A stretch of 64,000 nt of DNA from Pholiota molesta (lineage: Eukaryota; Basidiomycota; Agaricomycetes; Agaricales; Strophariaceae): assembly GCA_014925825.1 (NCBI GenBank), contig JACGCK010000019.1, positions 1 to 64,000 on the forward strand. Reading direction: 5' to 3'. The stretch's first letter is position 1, and each line of letters starts with the position of its first letter. The notes beneath the pieces were generated by a model. It saw only the letters and a program-made list of their open reading frames with translations. It ran no database searches and had not been told where the DNA came from. Of this stretch, positions 36,321 to 47,734 are shown in pieces. The position numbers were made by a program, and so were the translations under genes.

Positions 36321-36725
36321 CTAAACCAAGCAAAAGCTTGTGGGCGCGCACAAGAACGAACCCACAGGTCCGCCCGTGTTGACATTCTGGCAGGTGCCTG
36401 AAGCCACGATGTCTGTGCCGCCTTCGGATTCTTCGAATGTGCAGCTGGTGTTCTCGAAGTAGGTCACGCAATGCGTGCCGCCGCCGCTAATCTATGTAGT
36501 AATGGCCTCCAAGTTAGTGAGTTAATTGGGGTTGGGCTATGGGTCTGCCCTCACGCGAAGAGAGTGCCGCCCGCCGAACTGGTGGCAGCTGCCATCGCAT
36601 TGGACGGTGGCGCCGACGTCGCCGTCGCAGGAGCTGCCGCTGAACGCGACGATGGTGTCCGCCTTTGCGAGGAGTGCGAAGCTCGCAGCCAAGGCGAGAG
36701 AGGCGAAGAAGGCGTTGAAGTGCAT
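36321..36725 (-). CDS. Small secreted 8-cysteine protein, copy 2
   Basis: Tandem paralogue of the gene at 34.6-35.0 kb. ATG 36725 opens MHFNAFFASLALAASFALLA (signal peptide), then KADTIVAFSGSSCDGDVGA and VQCDGSCHQFGGRHSLR. A 63-bp intron (36492-36554, GTGAGG..CATAG) joins this to ISGGGTHCVTYFENTSCTF. The end is VGSFLCAPTSFCLV and stop at 36321-36323. Intron position and phase match copy 1, so the pair arose by duplication. Eight mature cysteines are conserved. The DNA is more GC-rich than copy 1, so the copies have diverged at silent sites. Confidence 0.84.
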
Positions 36726-37174
36726 TGTGAATGAAACTGTGAGCTGAGTATGTTGCTCGATTTCGACCGCCCTTTTAAACTCGGGATTCACGCTTGTGGG
36801 GCCGACGCGAAGATGTTCTCCATTCTCGAGCACGCGTATGTATCCGATGGCACGGTACTTACCAAAGGTTTTTCGGTTTCTTTCAGATTATAATCAATTT
36901 CGCGGCCAAAATCAACCTTCAATGCTTTTAATAACATCATCGATAGCTGGTCCCAAGGTCAGCCTTGGCCCATAGAGACTCTCCGAGTCGGAGAAGGAAG
37001 ATTTTATTCAAGACGTAATAATGAGCGTGTCGCTAATACCACGGGGTCGAGCCGACTCGAGCGAGGCTGTAATTAGCGCCCGCGCCCCGGTGCAACCGCG
37101 CATTTGGTAAGAAGGTCAGGTGACCGTGATCCTCGTCCCGCCACGGCGCCCGCACTGCGCAGTCGACCACTCTC

Positions 37175-38766
37175 ATGTCGCTCGTCGCCGATGGTCCAGA
37201 AGCGCAAGAGGCGCTCGTCTCAACGTCCTCCTCACAATCTCACAGTTCTACAAAAACCTCAGTACCAGAACATCTCCAGCGAGCAACGCTGCGCCTCGAG
37301 TTCCCGCCCTCCTATGTCGTAGTCGGCGTGTATCGTCTCTTCACGGACAGAAACCTGTGGGTTCCAGCTTGGGATAAGTGCCGCCATGCCGCACAGCGTG
37401 GGGCGATTGTTGGTGGAATTTGGGTGCGTCGAATCGCTTGCGGAATGATGAGAGGCGTGCTGAAGTGGGTTAACTTGTATAGGCATTCTTGACATTCTCG
37501 ATCCAAAAGAAGTTCATTGAACTGTTTTTGGCTAAGTCAGTATTCTTCTTTCCTGCGTGTACGGGGCTTTACTTACCATGTCCTTGGTGCTTCCCATCTG
37601 TAGCTCGCCGAGAGTAACGGGTCTGTCGCATGATTCCATGTTCGGTTTTAAGGTCCCATTCAACATTCATACATGTAAGTACTTGGGCCTATGTCATTTT
37701 GATTTTTATCATCAAATAGTCTGTTCTAACATGCCTCAATTTCTGCACTACAGATGCCGCTCTCATGTTCCTTGGAGCCCAAATTACTTACATCCTCCGC
37801 TTCTTCCTCTCTCGAAATATCCGCATCGCACGCGACCGTGTATGGGATCAGACCGTAGCCTCACGCGGAAAAGCACCCGACTTCTTCGGGCCTTACGTCG
37901 AGGAGTTTTCACGACCTCCACATGTCAAGGACAAGGAGGGCTGGTTGGAGAAGGCAGCGGGCGGGTCGCTCGGCTTGTTTGTGGTTAAACGAGGTGCGTT
38001 TTGTTTTAGCAGCACTGCGGGCTGGTCTTGTTTACGAGTATGTATGCTGACGCTGTTTGATGTAGTGCTATTGGCACCTTTCGAAATGTACCCGCTAGTT
38101 GGTACGCTCGCGTCGGCGTGGTTCAAAGCATTGGGGACTTCCAAGTATTTACATCGCAGGGTCAGTGATATTTTAAGCCTGATGCATACTTAACTTGCTG
38201 AAATTCTCTTCTCAAAATTACTCCAGTACTTTGAAGCTAAGAAGATGAGCAAGGATCAAGTCGCAGTGTTCATGGAGGAGAGGAAGTGGGACTACCGATG
38301 TATGTCGCATTGTTCCCAAATTTCTTGAATGCATCTTTCTTTCTCACATTAACGTCTCGCTCTTTTTTCCCATCTGGTTTGGTACATAGCTTTCGGGTTT
38401 GCAGCCGCTCTTCTAGAAGGCCTGCCTATCATTGGTCTGGTGTTTACTGTCTCTAATCGGATTGGGGCCGCGATGTGGGCTTACGGTATGTCTTTTACTT
38501 CCTTTTCGTCCTTTTTTTTATTCCGTATTCGATGTTCTCCACTTTCCGCCGCTGGTTTCTCTTTTGGTATTCTTACCTTTCTTTAGCCTTTCCCTTTTTC
38601 ATGGCGCTTTCTCTCCAATTTTACTTATTTTATTTCCGTCGTTGTTATAAATCGATCATCGTACCCTCTTGACTGACGCACCCGGCTCTGCACAGATCTG
38701 GAAAAGCGACAACATTTCATCGCGCAGGAGAAGGCCATGGGGCGATGGGTGGGGCCTGATTTTTAA
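37175..38766 (+). CDS. EI24 / outer-spore-wall RRT8-like membrane protein
   Basis: A multi-pass membrane protein of the EI24/LDS-RRT8 group; yeast relatives localise to lipid droplets or spore wall. From ATG 37175: a Ser-rich tail, PEHLQRATLRLEFPPSYVV and GVYRLFTDRNLWVPAWDKC. Introns then link AFLTFSIQKKFIELFLA, FGFKVPFNIHTYAALMFLG, RDRVWDQTVASRGKAPDFF, KAAGGSLGLFVVKR, VLLAPFEMYPLVGTLASAWF, KALGTSKYLHRRYFEAKKMS, VAVFMEERKWDYRSFGFAAA, LLEGLPIIGLVFTVSNRIGA and DLEKRQHFIAQEKAMGRWVG before stop 38766. Eight exons join in frame by eye. No cluster partner is evident. The start is tentative because the upstream sequence is open in other frames. Confidence 0.75.
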
Positions 38767-39781
38767 AGGTAGAGTAAGGACCTGTTCTATTATCTAATCT
38801 TCGTCACGGGGAAGAATGTATCTCGCCGCTGCCTACCCGAGTTGTATAGTACGTGTATATTTATTGCCGGATTGCTAATGTACTCCTCTTTTTCTTTTTG
38901 GGTGTTTCTGCTGCGCGCGTGGTTTTGGGTTGTGTAAGAGGCACGTTGGTGCTGCCGTGTGCAGATGGGGACTTCGACCGCAGTACATACATCGGGCATT
39001 GGCAAGCGAAGCTTTTGCGATCTGACCTTTCTCGATTGTGTCTAGGTTGGGTTATTTTGAATCCAGGATGGGCGTAGCCTCGAGTGTCGAGCTCCGGCGG
39101 GATTCCAACGAGGATTCCCGCCCGCCGACATCCTCTTTTGGAGGGAATAGTCACCGGCCTAGGATGGGCGGATACGAGGTGGCTTGGCTGTTCAACCAGG
39201 CTAGTTTTAGCTCTCAGGCCTCAGGCCTCATCGGCAATAGGTAAGTAAGCCATTTCACTTGTGCTCGCATTGCGTGACGAAGGTTGACGCCGTTTGACCA
39301 TGATCATAGTTGATAGGGTCGTAAGGCAATTGGCGGCAGAGACGCTCAGGTCTCACTACATTTACGATTCAGTACTTCGACGCCAGCCCACTATTTACAT
39401 CCAACTCTTGCGGCAACTTGAATGAGCAAAGATTGAAGTAAACTCCCACTAAGCCACTCAAAAGCTGGTATCGATTCCAGACTCAAGGGACTTGGTCGGT
39501 GTCCCTGCTCCCGCTCAGTCCGCCCCGCCTGCCGTTATTGCACCTGCCGTAGATACAGTTCTAGCGCGGGTCTTCCAGGTTCTTCAAGCAGCTATGAGCC
39601 CTACCCTTGCTGCCACTTTGCTGCCACTCCAGCTTCGTCTCAGCCCAGTCTCAGCCTCCCTCTCGGCTCGGAGTAACACGGAACGACGTACGCCGGCAAT
39701 TCCCGGGCCGGGTTTCGTGATCGTCGTCGAATGATTTACGACTAAATTTTACAACATTCATGACATTCACGAAGACAACTA
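38767..39781. other. Intergenic, no gene recognised
   Basis: One kb between two plus-strand genes. An Ala/Pro-rich frame of 80 codons (39492-39734) has no conserved motif and is not called. Confidence 0.4.
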
Positions 39782-41592
39782 ATGTACAAGGTCCTGGAAA
39801 TTGTAAGGAAGTTCAAAGTAAGCATACACTCCCTTGAATGCCAACTGAATTGCTATTGACTAAATTATGAATCATTACATAGACGACTTGGAGTTCTTCC
39901 AACGAAGAACGCTATACTCCTCTGAGCATATGTCACCCAACCACAGGAGATGTCTGTGCCCCATGTCAAGAAGCGACCACGCTTGGTCTCCAGATTCGCC
40001 AGCTTGAAGACGATCTAGCCATTCTGCGAGCGAAGCAATCGTCCAACAAGGCGAAAATCAACACCGCGCACGATGCTCTCTCTCGTCTCCCCATCGAGCT
40101 GGTGTCCACCATATTCATGTACCTGCAGCCTCTTCCGATTGATCCGGCCTACTGCGTCGATATGTCGAACCCCGATGATGTCGCGACTAGTATCAAGAAC
40201 ATGAGGGATATAAGGAATCCTCTCGTGCTCGGTGCGGTCTGCAGAGCATGGCGTGCCCTCGCTTGGTCTATCAGGCAACTCTGGACGACGGTCTCTGTCG
40301 ATGTCTTCAACTATAACGAAAACGCTCCCGAAATGGTCCGCCAATGGTTAAGCAGGTCCGGCCAACTCCCCCTCAGCATCTACTTCTACGCGGCGCGTAT
40401 ACGCATCTATGACGGGATACTCATGCCCCCTCCCTTCATCCACGAGACGTACGTCCAGCGGCTCATGAATGTGATTAACGCGCAATCCAGACGATGGTTC
40501 CACCTCAATTTTAACGTCCCGAAGCGTTTCATGCACCGCTTGGATTGCAGCGGGTTCGAAGCACCGATGCTGGAGATCTTGACGCTTCAGAACGCTAATG
40601 ATCAAATCGAAGATGTCATTCACTATAGTGTCAACGCGCAAGTCGGCTTCGGGAAGACTCCTCGTCTCAGGAAGGTCTACATATTCGATGGCCTTGTATC
40701 CACCGATCTCAAAGTGAATTGGGAAGGAGTTACGCATGTCGAGAGCACTTTCTTCACAGTCGAGACGGCTTATGTGCTTTTGCGCGAAGCGCCCTTCCTG
40801 ACACACTTTCATGTCGAAGTACTTATCGACGCCCAAGAGGACGAACTGGAAGAAGTTATTCGACACGACCATCTTACTTCCTTCCAGATAAAAGATACTC
40901 GAGATTTTGACGATGGCGCACATATTCTCCTACCGTTCCTTGTTCTTCCGGCACTTGAGGAGTTCGGCATCTGCACGAATGCTATAGTCAGACTGTACAT
41001 TGTGGATGATCTTTTTCGGCGCTCATCGTGTATTCTCAAGACGTTTAGGGTGAATATCACTGCCAGATGGATGGAATGCAAAAAGGAGCTAATCGCGCTT
41101 TTGGAGACGATACCATCGGTGGAAATACTGCACTTGGAATGTCACTACGGCCTTTACAACAACATGTCGCCAATCCCATCACAATTTCCTACACCCGAAA
41201 TAATCCAAGAAATGGATGCTCTAAACAAACGCATTTTCTTCCCCAATGTCAAGACAGTACACATCAAAACCGGTTACGAAAAAGCTTGGTCCTGCACTCT
41301 CGAACTGGGGTTGCATCCACATGGTAGGGGAGACCTCATAGACACCCGACCCGATATCATACCTTGGAACAGTGTCCGTCTCAAGCCGCTGTTTATATAC
41401 TACCTCCTCGATCCGGCTTCGCAACAAGCGATTCAGCCCGCCATCGAAGGAGGTTTCTGCAGCACATTCCCACCGGCGAATATACACCCTTTCATGGGTT
41501 TCCTCTTTCTGACCCTTTATCGCTATGTATGTAACGCTGGAGAGAAAACCGATGCTCATCGATTGCCTTCGGATTACTTTGTAAAATGTTAA
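39782..41592 (+). CDS. F-box protein, 581 aa
   Basis: SCF adaptor. I place the start at ATG 39782 (MYKVLEIVRKFK), with a 65-bp intron at 39818-39882 (GTAAGC..CATAG) leading to TTWSSSNEERYTPLSICHPT and the knuckle GDVCAPCQEA. The spliced length is 582 codons exactly. A helix (LGLQIRQLEDDLAILRAKQS) precedes the F-box SRLPIELVSTIFMYLQPLPI and NPLVLGAVCRAWRALAWSIR. The C-terminal part is Leu-rich with irregular repeats (APMLEILTLQNAN, SVEILHLECHYG, FPNVKTVHI). The ATG-less upstream frame shows that a start inside the F-box would be wrong. Same architecture as the F-box gene at 32.5-34.0 kb. Confidence 0.83.
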
Positions 41593-42327
41593 CGATGTCC
41601 GTTGCCAATTGATTCGCACTTTTCTCCCCTTAGTTTATTATGTATACTTGCTGTTTTAAGTATCTCTTTCCTCTGCTTGCTCTCGAAGGGTCAACAATCG
41701 TAAAGGGTTCGCAGACGGAAAGCCAATATTTATGGCAGCTGGTACACGAATATTTGTTACTTGCAATTCATTTTCATGTGGCCTCATGTATAAGAAATGT
41801 ACGATTGTCTGGTCATCGATTCATCACGCACTGGCAGACTTGATCATGGTTTTCGCCATCGCTTTATTCATCGATGCCTTTCCTTCGGAAATCGATTTAA
41901 TCCCATTCTTGACTATTGGGCCGAATGGCAGTGGGGCGTTGGGCGGGGCGGTCAACGAAAATGAAACTGCGCCGCGGCATCGGTACTTTTATGCCTTTTG
42001 TCAACAACCATCACAACACTCAGTACTCGCGCGTACTCACGCCCGTGCCACCATCACCCTTTTGCAATACGAACGCACAATGAAAACAAGGCCAAGTATT
42101 TATAACTCGAACACATCATGATCACTTTCACCCATCGCAGCCATGAGGCCGTTGCACACCTTTATTTAATATTCTCCGTGGAAGCTATGAACTCGTGATT
42201 CAAGGCATGTCAAGAGACTTTTCGTCCACTTTCTTGTCCTGAATGGTCTAACCTTTCTCATTTGTCGACCACTTCGATCCCTGGCCCCTCCTGCGAACTC
42301 ATTCTTTATACTGGTCGTATTACCGAC
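41593..42327. other. Intergenic, nothing recognised
   Basis: Upstream of the Asn/Gly-motif gene. An open frame of 129 codons (41732-42121) has no motif and is not called. Confidence 0.4.
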
Positions 42328-44136
42328 ATGACTGCCTCTTTCTTCTCAAATGCGACGAATGTCAACATCTCGGGTGGGGAGTTTAACGTTGTGAAAGGAA
42401 ACTACAATGTCTTTGACCAGAGTCGTCACACCAGCAACGTGGGCTCCTTCAACACGACGAATAACACCACCGTTGGATCCCACAACGATAATTCACAACA
42501 ACATTGTAAGCCTTATGACCATCTTGCGTTTCCTGCTGTCGTATCGATTACATTCCTCATTTTTCCTGTGGCATGCAGATAGAGGACGTGGAAGGCTACC
42601 GCCAAACCTACCTAGGCCAGACGCATCACGTTCGAATGGGGCACCTTCAGAAGGTGGGTGTAAATCCATGCGGCATCTTCGATCGGCGGTGCTTATCGCT
42701 CTTAGCCCCTTATCCCAACGGGCAGTACTTCCCCCCGCCGGCTGTGCACCCGGCGCTTACGGGAGGTACAACCAACCTGCCACCTGGAAGCACCATGGAC
42801 AATTTCAACTCCATGAATACTACTCAGATGACCGTAGATCAGGCGTACAATGACAATTCGAGAGCATACAGTACGTTTCATCCCCTTCCTTTTTGACATG
42901 TCACTGATGGTGTGCTCTCACTCGTCTGCGGGGTGTGCAGATATGCCAATTTCTGCATCTCCTCGTGACAGAAATCCGAATGTAGGCCCTCAAGCCAATC
43001 CATATCAGCAGCAATACGCACCATGTAAGTTACTTTCGGTGTCTGGATGTAGTGTTGCGATTGCGATTCTGACCATCTGCGATAGACGCCCAGTCCAGCG
43101 CCCAAAATAGACATGGGAATTTCTCTCCGACGACTTCGGCTTACAATGAGCGTGGAATGCCCAACGCTTCGCCAGGAACAGGCGGCCAGACTTCACCCAG
43201 AGGGGGACAATATGCGCAGGACCCAAATGCGTTCCCCCGTTACGGCCGTGGTGGGATGGCGGGGCAGTATGTGTCTGGAGCCTATGGGAGACGGAGCGGA
43301 AATGTCGCGAACTTTGCGCCAGGCGACGTGCAGAGTTTAACTCCTGCTATGGAGCAAGCTTTGAACACCCTGATGAAAGGAGCCGTCAAGATGACTGCGC
43401 CTGAGCCAGCCGCTGCAGTGCAACCCCGGGGGCCTTCCTCCCAGGAGATGGAAGAGGACAGCGACAGCGATGGGACTAGCTCCGATGACGAGGACTCACG
43501 AGGATCGACAGACCCACAACGTCTCCGCCATGGAATGGCGAAACTCTCGCTCGTTGATGCTTCGGCCCATCCTACCTACTCGCGTGTGAAGTCGGATTCA
43601 CAGTTCCCACTACGAACGAACGAATCAATCTCTGAGGTCATGAATCGTAATATTCCGGTTCATACAGAGAGCGCGGAGGAGGTTCCACAGCATATGAAAG
43701 AAGGCGTTATCATGGGTCAAGCACCACCCTTTTTTCCAGGCGCTCATCCGCCTCAGAGCTATTCTCGTCCACCGCAAGCAACTTCGCCATCCTCTTCAGC
43801 TTCTTCCTCCAGTACGCTAGCTCAATTCGGGCTAGACAATAAGCCTGATGCGATCCAAGGTCCGGCAGTGTTCAACACCTACCATGGCGGCCTTAATAAG
43901 TACGACAATAGCCATCATATCACCAATATTGACTCGGGGAACACACATAATAATTTGGTTAAGGATTCGTACAACGACAACTCGATCCAATCGTACGCTG
44001 CCTCTCCCCAATGTACGTACTTCTACTACCTGATTTCTGGATGCCTTCCGTTTATCTGAGTGTACTGACTGAAACGCCTTTTATTCTAGCTGAACCAGCC
44101 AGACAAGGAAAGAAAGGACCTTGGTTTCGGAGGTAA
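42328..44136 (+). CDS. Asn/Gly-motif protein, candidate signalling partner, 491 aa
   Basis: Six exons (42328-42505, 42579-42653, 42706-42870, 42941-43024, 43086-44012, 44090-44136) sum to 492 codons. The N-terminus is MTASFFSNATNVNISGGEFN, then VVKGNYNVFD, NVGSFNTTNNTTVG and SHNDNSQQHY. Related tracts recur in the middle (STMDNFNSMNTTQMT, QAYNDNSRAY) and near the C-terminus (VFNTYHGGLNKYDN, HHITNIDSGNTHNN, DSYNDNSIQSY). The intervening ~300 residues are disordered: Pro/Gly/Tyr-rich, one acidic run (EEDSDSDGTSSDDEDS), no enzyme domain. The last residues are basic (RQGKKGPWFRR). The repeated N/G/T/S pattern suggests beta-arcade or amyloid-like assembly. It lies 0.5 kb upstream of a MLKL-like gene whose tail carries related sequence. 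The molecular role is inference; I know no named family. Confidence 0.72.
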
Positions 44137-44682
44137 TGATTATCGCAAATCTTTTCGGGTGGGATTATTTTCGTTTTGGTTTATGTATGTTTCATTTCTG
44201 TCGTTAGTGCTTTCGCGCTTTGTAAAGTTGCTGTGCTTATGTGTTTCCAATGTTCATCGCCTATGACCTTCCCTATCTTCTGCATCATGTTCGTGTTCTA
44301 CTGTACACGAGTTATAAGTTATGTTCTTGAAAAGCTGAGCAAGGCTGTACAATGAAACGTATTTGCGAGCGCAGCAACTAATCGTTTACGACATATCCAA
44401 ATCCGGAGGCTATGCACCTCATGGTGCCGCCGTGTCGGACTACTGGACAGCATACCGCTTGTCATCCCTTGTCCTATTTGTATTCGACGCTTATTACCTT
44501 CAACTTTGTCTCGCGTTCACCAGGCTACTTCAAGTTCAGTCCGTTCGGTGTGCTGTTTGGCACACCCGGTCTCTTCGATCGCATTGCATCTATAGTCCGA
44601 ACACCTCATCTATTCGGCATCTTTTGGATATTTTATCGTCACCATCTAGTATCTGCATTCTGCATTGTTATCCTTTGGATCC
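44137..44682. other. Spacer / promoter of first MLKL-like gene
   Basis: About 0.55 kb between two plus-strand genes. The open frames here run into the next gene in other phases and are not coding. Confidence 0.45.
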
Positions 44683-46507
44683 ATGAACACAAACTCGCCG
44701 ATGAACCATGCAAAGAAACTCTCAGCAGGCATGGCTGCCACCGTCACTCGCCTCGAAACGTTTCCCACTGTGCAAAATACACTGAAATCTATTGGCGAGG
44801 GTGGCGCTCAAGGCGAATTGGCATTCCTAGCAGGGTCTGCAGCGACTGCGATTTCCATCCTCCAGACCATTCAGGTATCCATCACTAATCTGTCAACGGA
44901 TTATATTGCTTTCTCATATATATTTTGTAGAACATCGAAGATAAAGATATCGATGGCGAATTCGTCAATCTTGCGCTCGATGCATGTGGTCTGGTCTATA
45001 TAGTAACCCATCAATGCTCGGAGAATATAGGTCGGTCGACTACAATCTCTCGCGATATGCGGATGGATGCTAAGGAATTGGAGCGGTAAGATTCTATCTT
45101 CTCTGCTCATATCGTCGCCGCTCCTTTTTATTTATTTATTTTACCGATGCTCATTTTTAGACACCTTAAACAAGCCCATATTTTCGTTCAGAAGAAGGCA
45201 GGGGGTAGCCTCGCACGTCGGATAAATCCGAGGAAAATACGTGAAGATAAGGGGAAAATCACAGAGTATCGTGAGCAATTTAGAAGATGGATGTTAAAAT
45301 TCGGGGTTCGTAATTGCCTTTACTTGATTGTAAAGTTTTCCGTTTGATCAGTAAAATTTAGGCCGGTTCACAAGGATCTATACATCATTGCCTGCAGGAA
45401 ATCATCGATCGAAAGGTCAATGAAGGGGAACAACACGCAATCGCGACTCGGAAGGCAAAAGAAAACACGACGGTGGAATCGAGTCTCAGTCGGATAACTG
45501 CAGACATGGGAAATATACACACCAACGACTCCGATAACTCTCATGTCAATTCTTTCACCCCGCCGAAACAAGCGACGATGCCTATGCCCACGATATTCCA
45601 TGACCCCAATAACTCTCATGTCAATTCGTTCACCCCGCCGAAACAAGCGACGATGCCTGAGCCCACGATAATCCATTCCACGCCCCCCGTAATCACCATA
45701 TCAGATACTCACCGTGACGCACGTCCTATTGATATTGGCCTACCTATACCGATGCCAGAAGCGCCGTCTGGCATCCGAGACGACGTGGACAAGACGCATC
45801 GAACCGACGCTTGGCATGCGATGCGCATAGCTGAAAAGGAACGTTGGAGAAAGTCTGAGCAGGAATTTGCCAACTTACCTCCCGCAACTCCTGACGATGA
45901 GGAACCTCCTTCACATCTCCGTCAGAATCAACAAATTCCAGAACAAAGGCGAAGCGAAACACCAATTGCAAGACCCTTCACCCCACGCGACTTGGGAGAT
46001 GCTGCCATGACGCGCGCTTTGCAGGAGCGGTTTCCAGAGCGTAGCGCAGATGAACTGCAGGCTATGTTACTGGCGGCAAGAAGCCAACTCCAGCGAGAAG
46101 AGGAAGAAAGGAGAGAGTCCTTGAATCGCCCCAAAAGCAAGAAAGTTAATAAAACCAATTGGCCCGATTCGGACGAGGAAATTTCCCCTCGTCCTGGTGC
46201 TCGCCCCTTCTCTGGTCGTTCTCATCCAGAAGCGAAAAATCCAGGATCATACTCAGAATCTGAAAATCGTTTGCGTTCTGATCAAGGCTCTGGACGATCT
46301 ACTTCCCCCCCTTATAATTCCTCCCAGGGACATCCGCCCGGCCTTTCTCCTCCACATGGGTCAATGAGGTTCGAGGATATAAAATATAGTGGCATTTCTT
46401 TCGGAGGAGGCCCGGTGAACGTCAGGAACGTCAATACTGGTAATATTACGACTACTACTTATAATGATTCGATGAACGACAAAAGTGTTAGAAACTACTA
46501 CCACTAG
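44683..46507 (+). CDS. MLKL-NTD-like helical-bundle protein with C-terminal YSGISFG/YNDS motif, 545 aa
   Basis: Four exons (44683-44874, 44931-45085, 45161-45305, 45362-46507) sum to 546 codons. Residues ~20-190 form a helical region (RLETFPTVQNTLKSIGEGGA, ELAFLAGSAATAISILQTIQ, MDAKELERHLKQAHIFVQKK, ITEYREQFRRWMLKFG) resembling the four-helix N-terminal domain of MLKL-like cell-death proteins in Agaricomycetes, which permeabilise membranes. A disordered Pro/Ser region follows, with a duplicated 25-residue unit (NSHVNSFTPPKQATMP twice), a charged helix (AMTRALQERFPERSADELQA, LQREEEERRES), and the final 47 residues: MRFEDIKYSGISFGGG, NVNTGNITTTTYNDS, VRNYYH. The tail matches the next gene's end and the upstream gene's motifs. 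Effector function is inference; no kinase or NTPase domain is present. Confidence 0.75.
45536..45685 (+). repeat. 75-bp in-frame tandem duplication
   Basis: Two adjoining 75-bp units (45536-45610 and 45611-45685) encode two copies of a 25-residue segment containing NSHVNSFTPPKQATMP. The second unit is partly diverged at its end. It lies in the disordered linker between the helical bundle and the C-terminal motif. Confidence 0.85.
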
Positions 46508-46800
46508 CTTTTTCAAATGTATTACGTACCATATTAATCTCTCAGAATTGCTTGACGATCAACAATGGCGCCATACACAAAGTTCGAGATAACCATTGCC
46601 ATATAATTTTTACTGATGACATCGAGCTTCGATGAGGTTTAGAAGCTTGAAAGAGGCGATGCGATGGAACGAAATATCATTGACGAAGCTTGGACGAAGC
46701 TATGCGGGGCGATGTTACTGTATATTTGCAGCATGGCAATCAAATCAAGTAGTCACGCTTCGAAATGATCGGAGCGCTGTGCACTGTATATAATACAATA

Positions 46801-47565
46801 GGGGAGCTCAGAGTTGTCCGTAGATTGGGCCGTAGATCGTCTACCGTAGAAACGTCAGGCACACCTGATGGTATTTCGAGTTCCGACGATTATGTTATTA
46901 GTGACTGATGTGACCAAGTGCGCCGAATCGGCTTCGAGTCGCGCTGCCGCAGGCCGCCGCTGTCGCATTCAAGTCGCATTTGCCATATCAGGCTGCATCA
47001 AACTGCATACCATTGTCATTCCTCTCATTTTTCACTCTTGAAGTGCTTTATTGTAGTAAGACAAAGCTCAAAGCATCTAATAGTGGCATCTGAAGGGTAG
47101 AATGGACAAAGTTTCGATGCAAATGGTTCAGTAAAGGAGTTATACCATATCACCAACTTTTGGCAACTATCGCACCAATTCCAATTCCATATTTGGAGTA
47201 GCTACAACCATAGGTATGCGTATGAGCATATAGTGCACTTGATATTGGTTCAAAGGAGTGCCTAATTTCTCAAATCTATGCTGTTCAACGCTTGTAGTCT
47301 CTTATGATTGAAGATGGGCATCCGGATGGCCATTGGGTTCTGTTACTTTTTTTGCAATGAATTCGCCCCTTTGATGCCAATCATAACCCCAATAGTTGGC
47401 ACAATCTTCGGCAAGTAAGCCGTCGACCAAGCATGTGCAATCGTGACGTTGGTCAAAGTTACGCTTGATTACATAGCGTGCGGAATCTCAATTTTCATCA
47501 AACTTGCCACGTGCTTTCTACCGTAGGCGATCTACGGCCCATTCTACGACAACTCTGAGCTCCCC
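46801..47565. mobile_element. Non-autonomous DNA transposon (MITE-like), TA target duplication
   Basis: Both ends carry a ~50-bp imperfect terminal inverted repeat. The left end starts GGGGAGCTCAGAGTTGTC at 46801; the right end is its reverse complement, ending at 47565. Further in, the arms share GGGCCGTAGATCG and the TAGAAA region, with a few mismatches. The element is flanked by TA on each side (46799-46800 and 47566-47567), the duplication made by Tc1/mariner- or Fot1-type transposases. At 765 bp it holds no transposase frame, so it must have been moved in trans. It sits between the two MLKL-like genes and ends about 170 bp before the second start codon. Confidence 0.9.
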
Positions 47566-47734
47566 TAATGAGGCAGGCGACTGAACATCTACGGTTTGAC
47601 CTCTGTTCCTCTCAGGCTACGAAGAGTGTTCACTCAGCCCTTGACTCAGTACCTTGTCCTTAACCTCGATCTTCGGGATCACATTGAACTCAAACTACTT
47701 GTATTTCTGAGGCACTTTCAAGCCCGTGCTTGCC

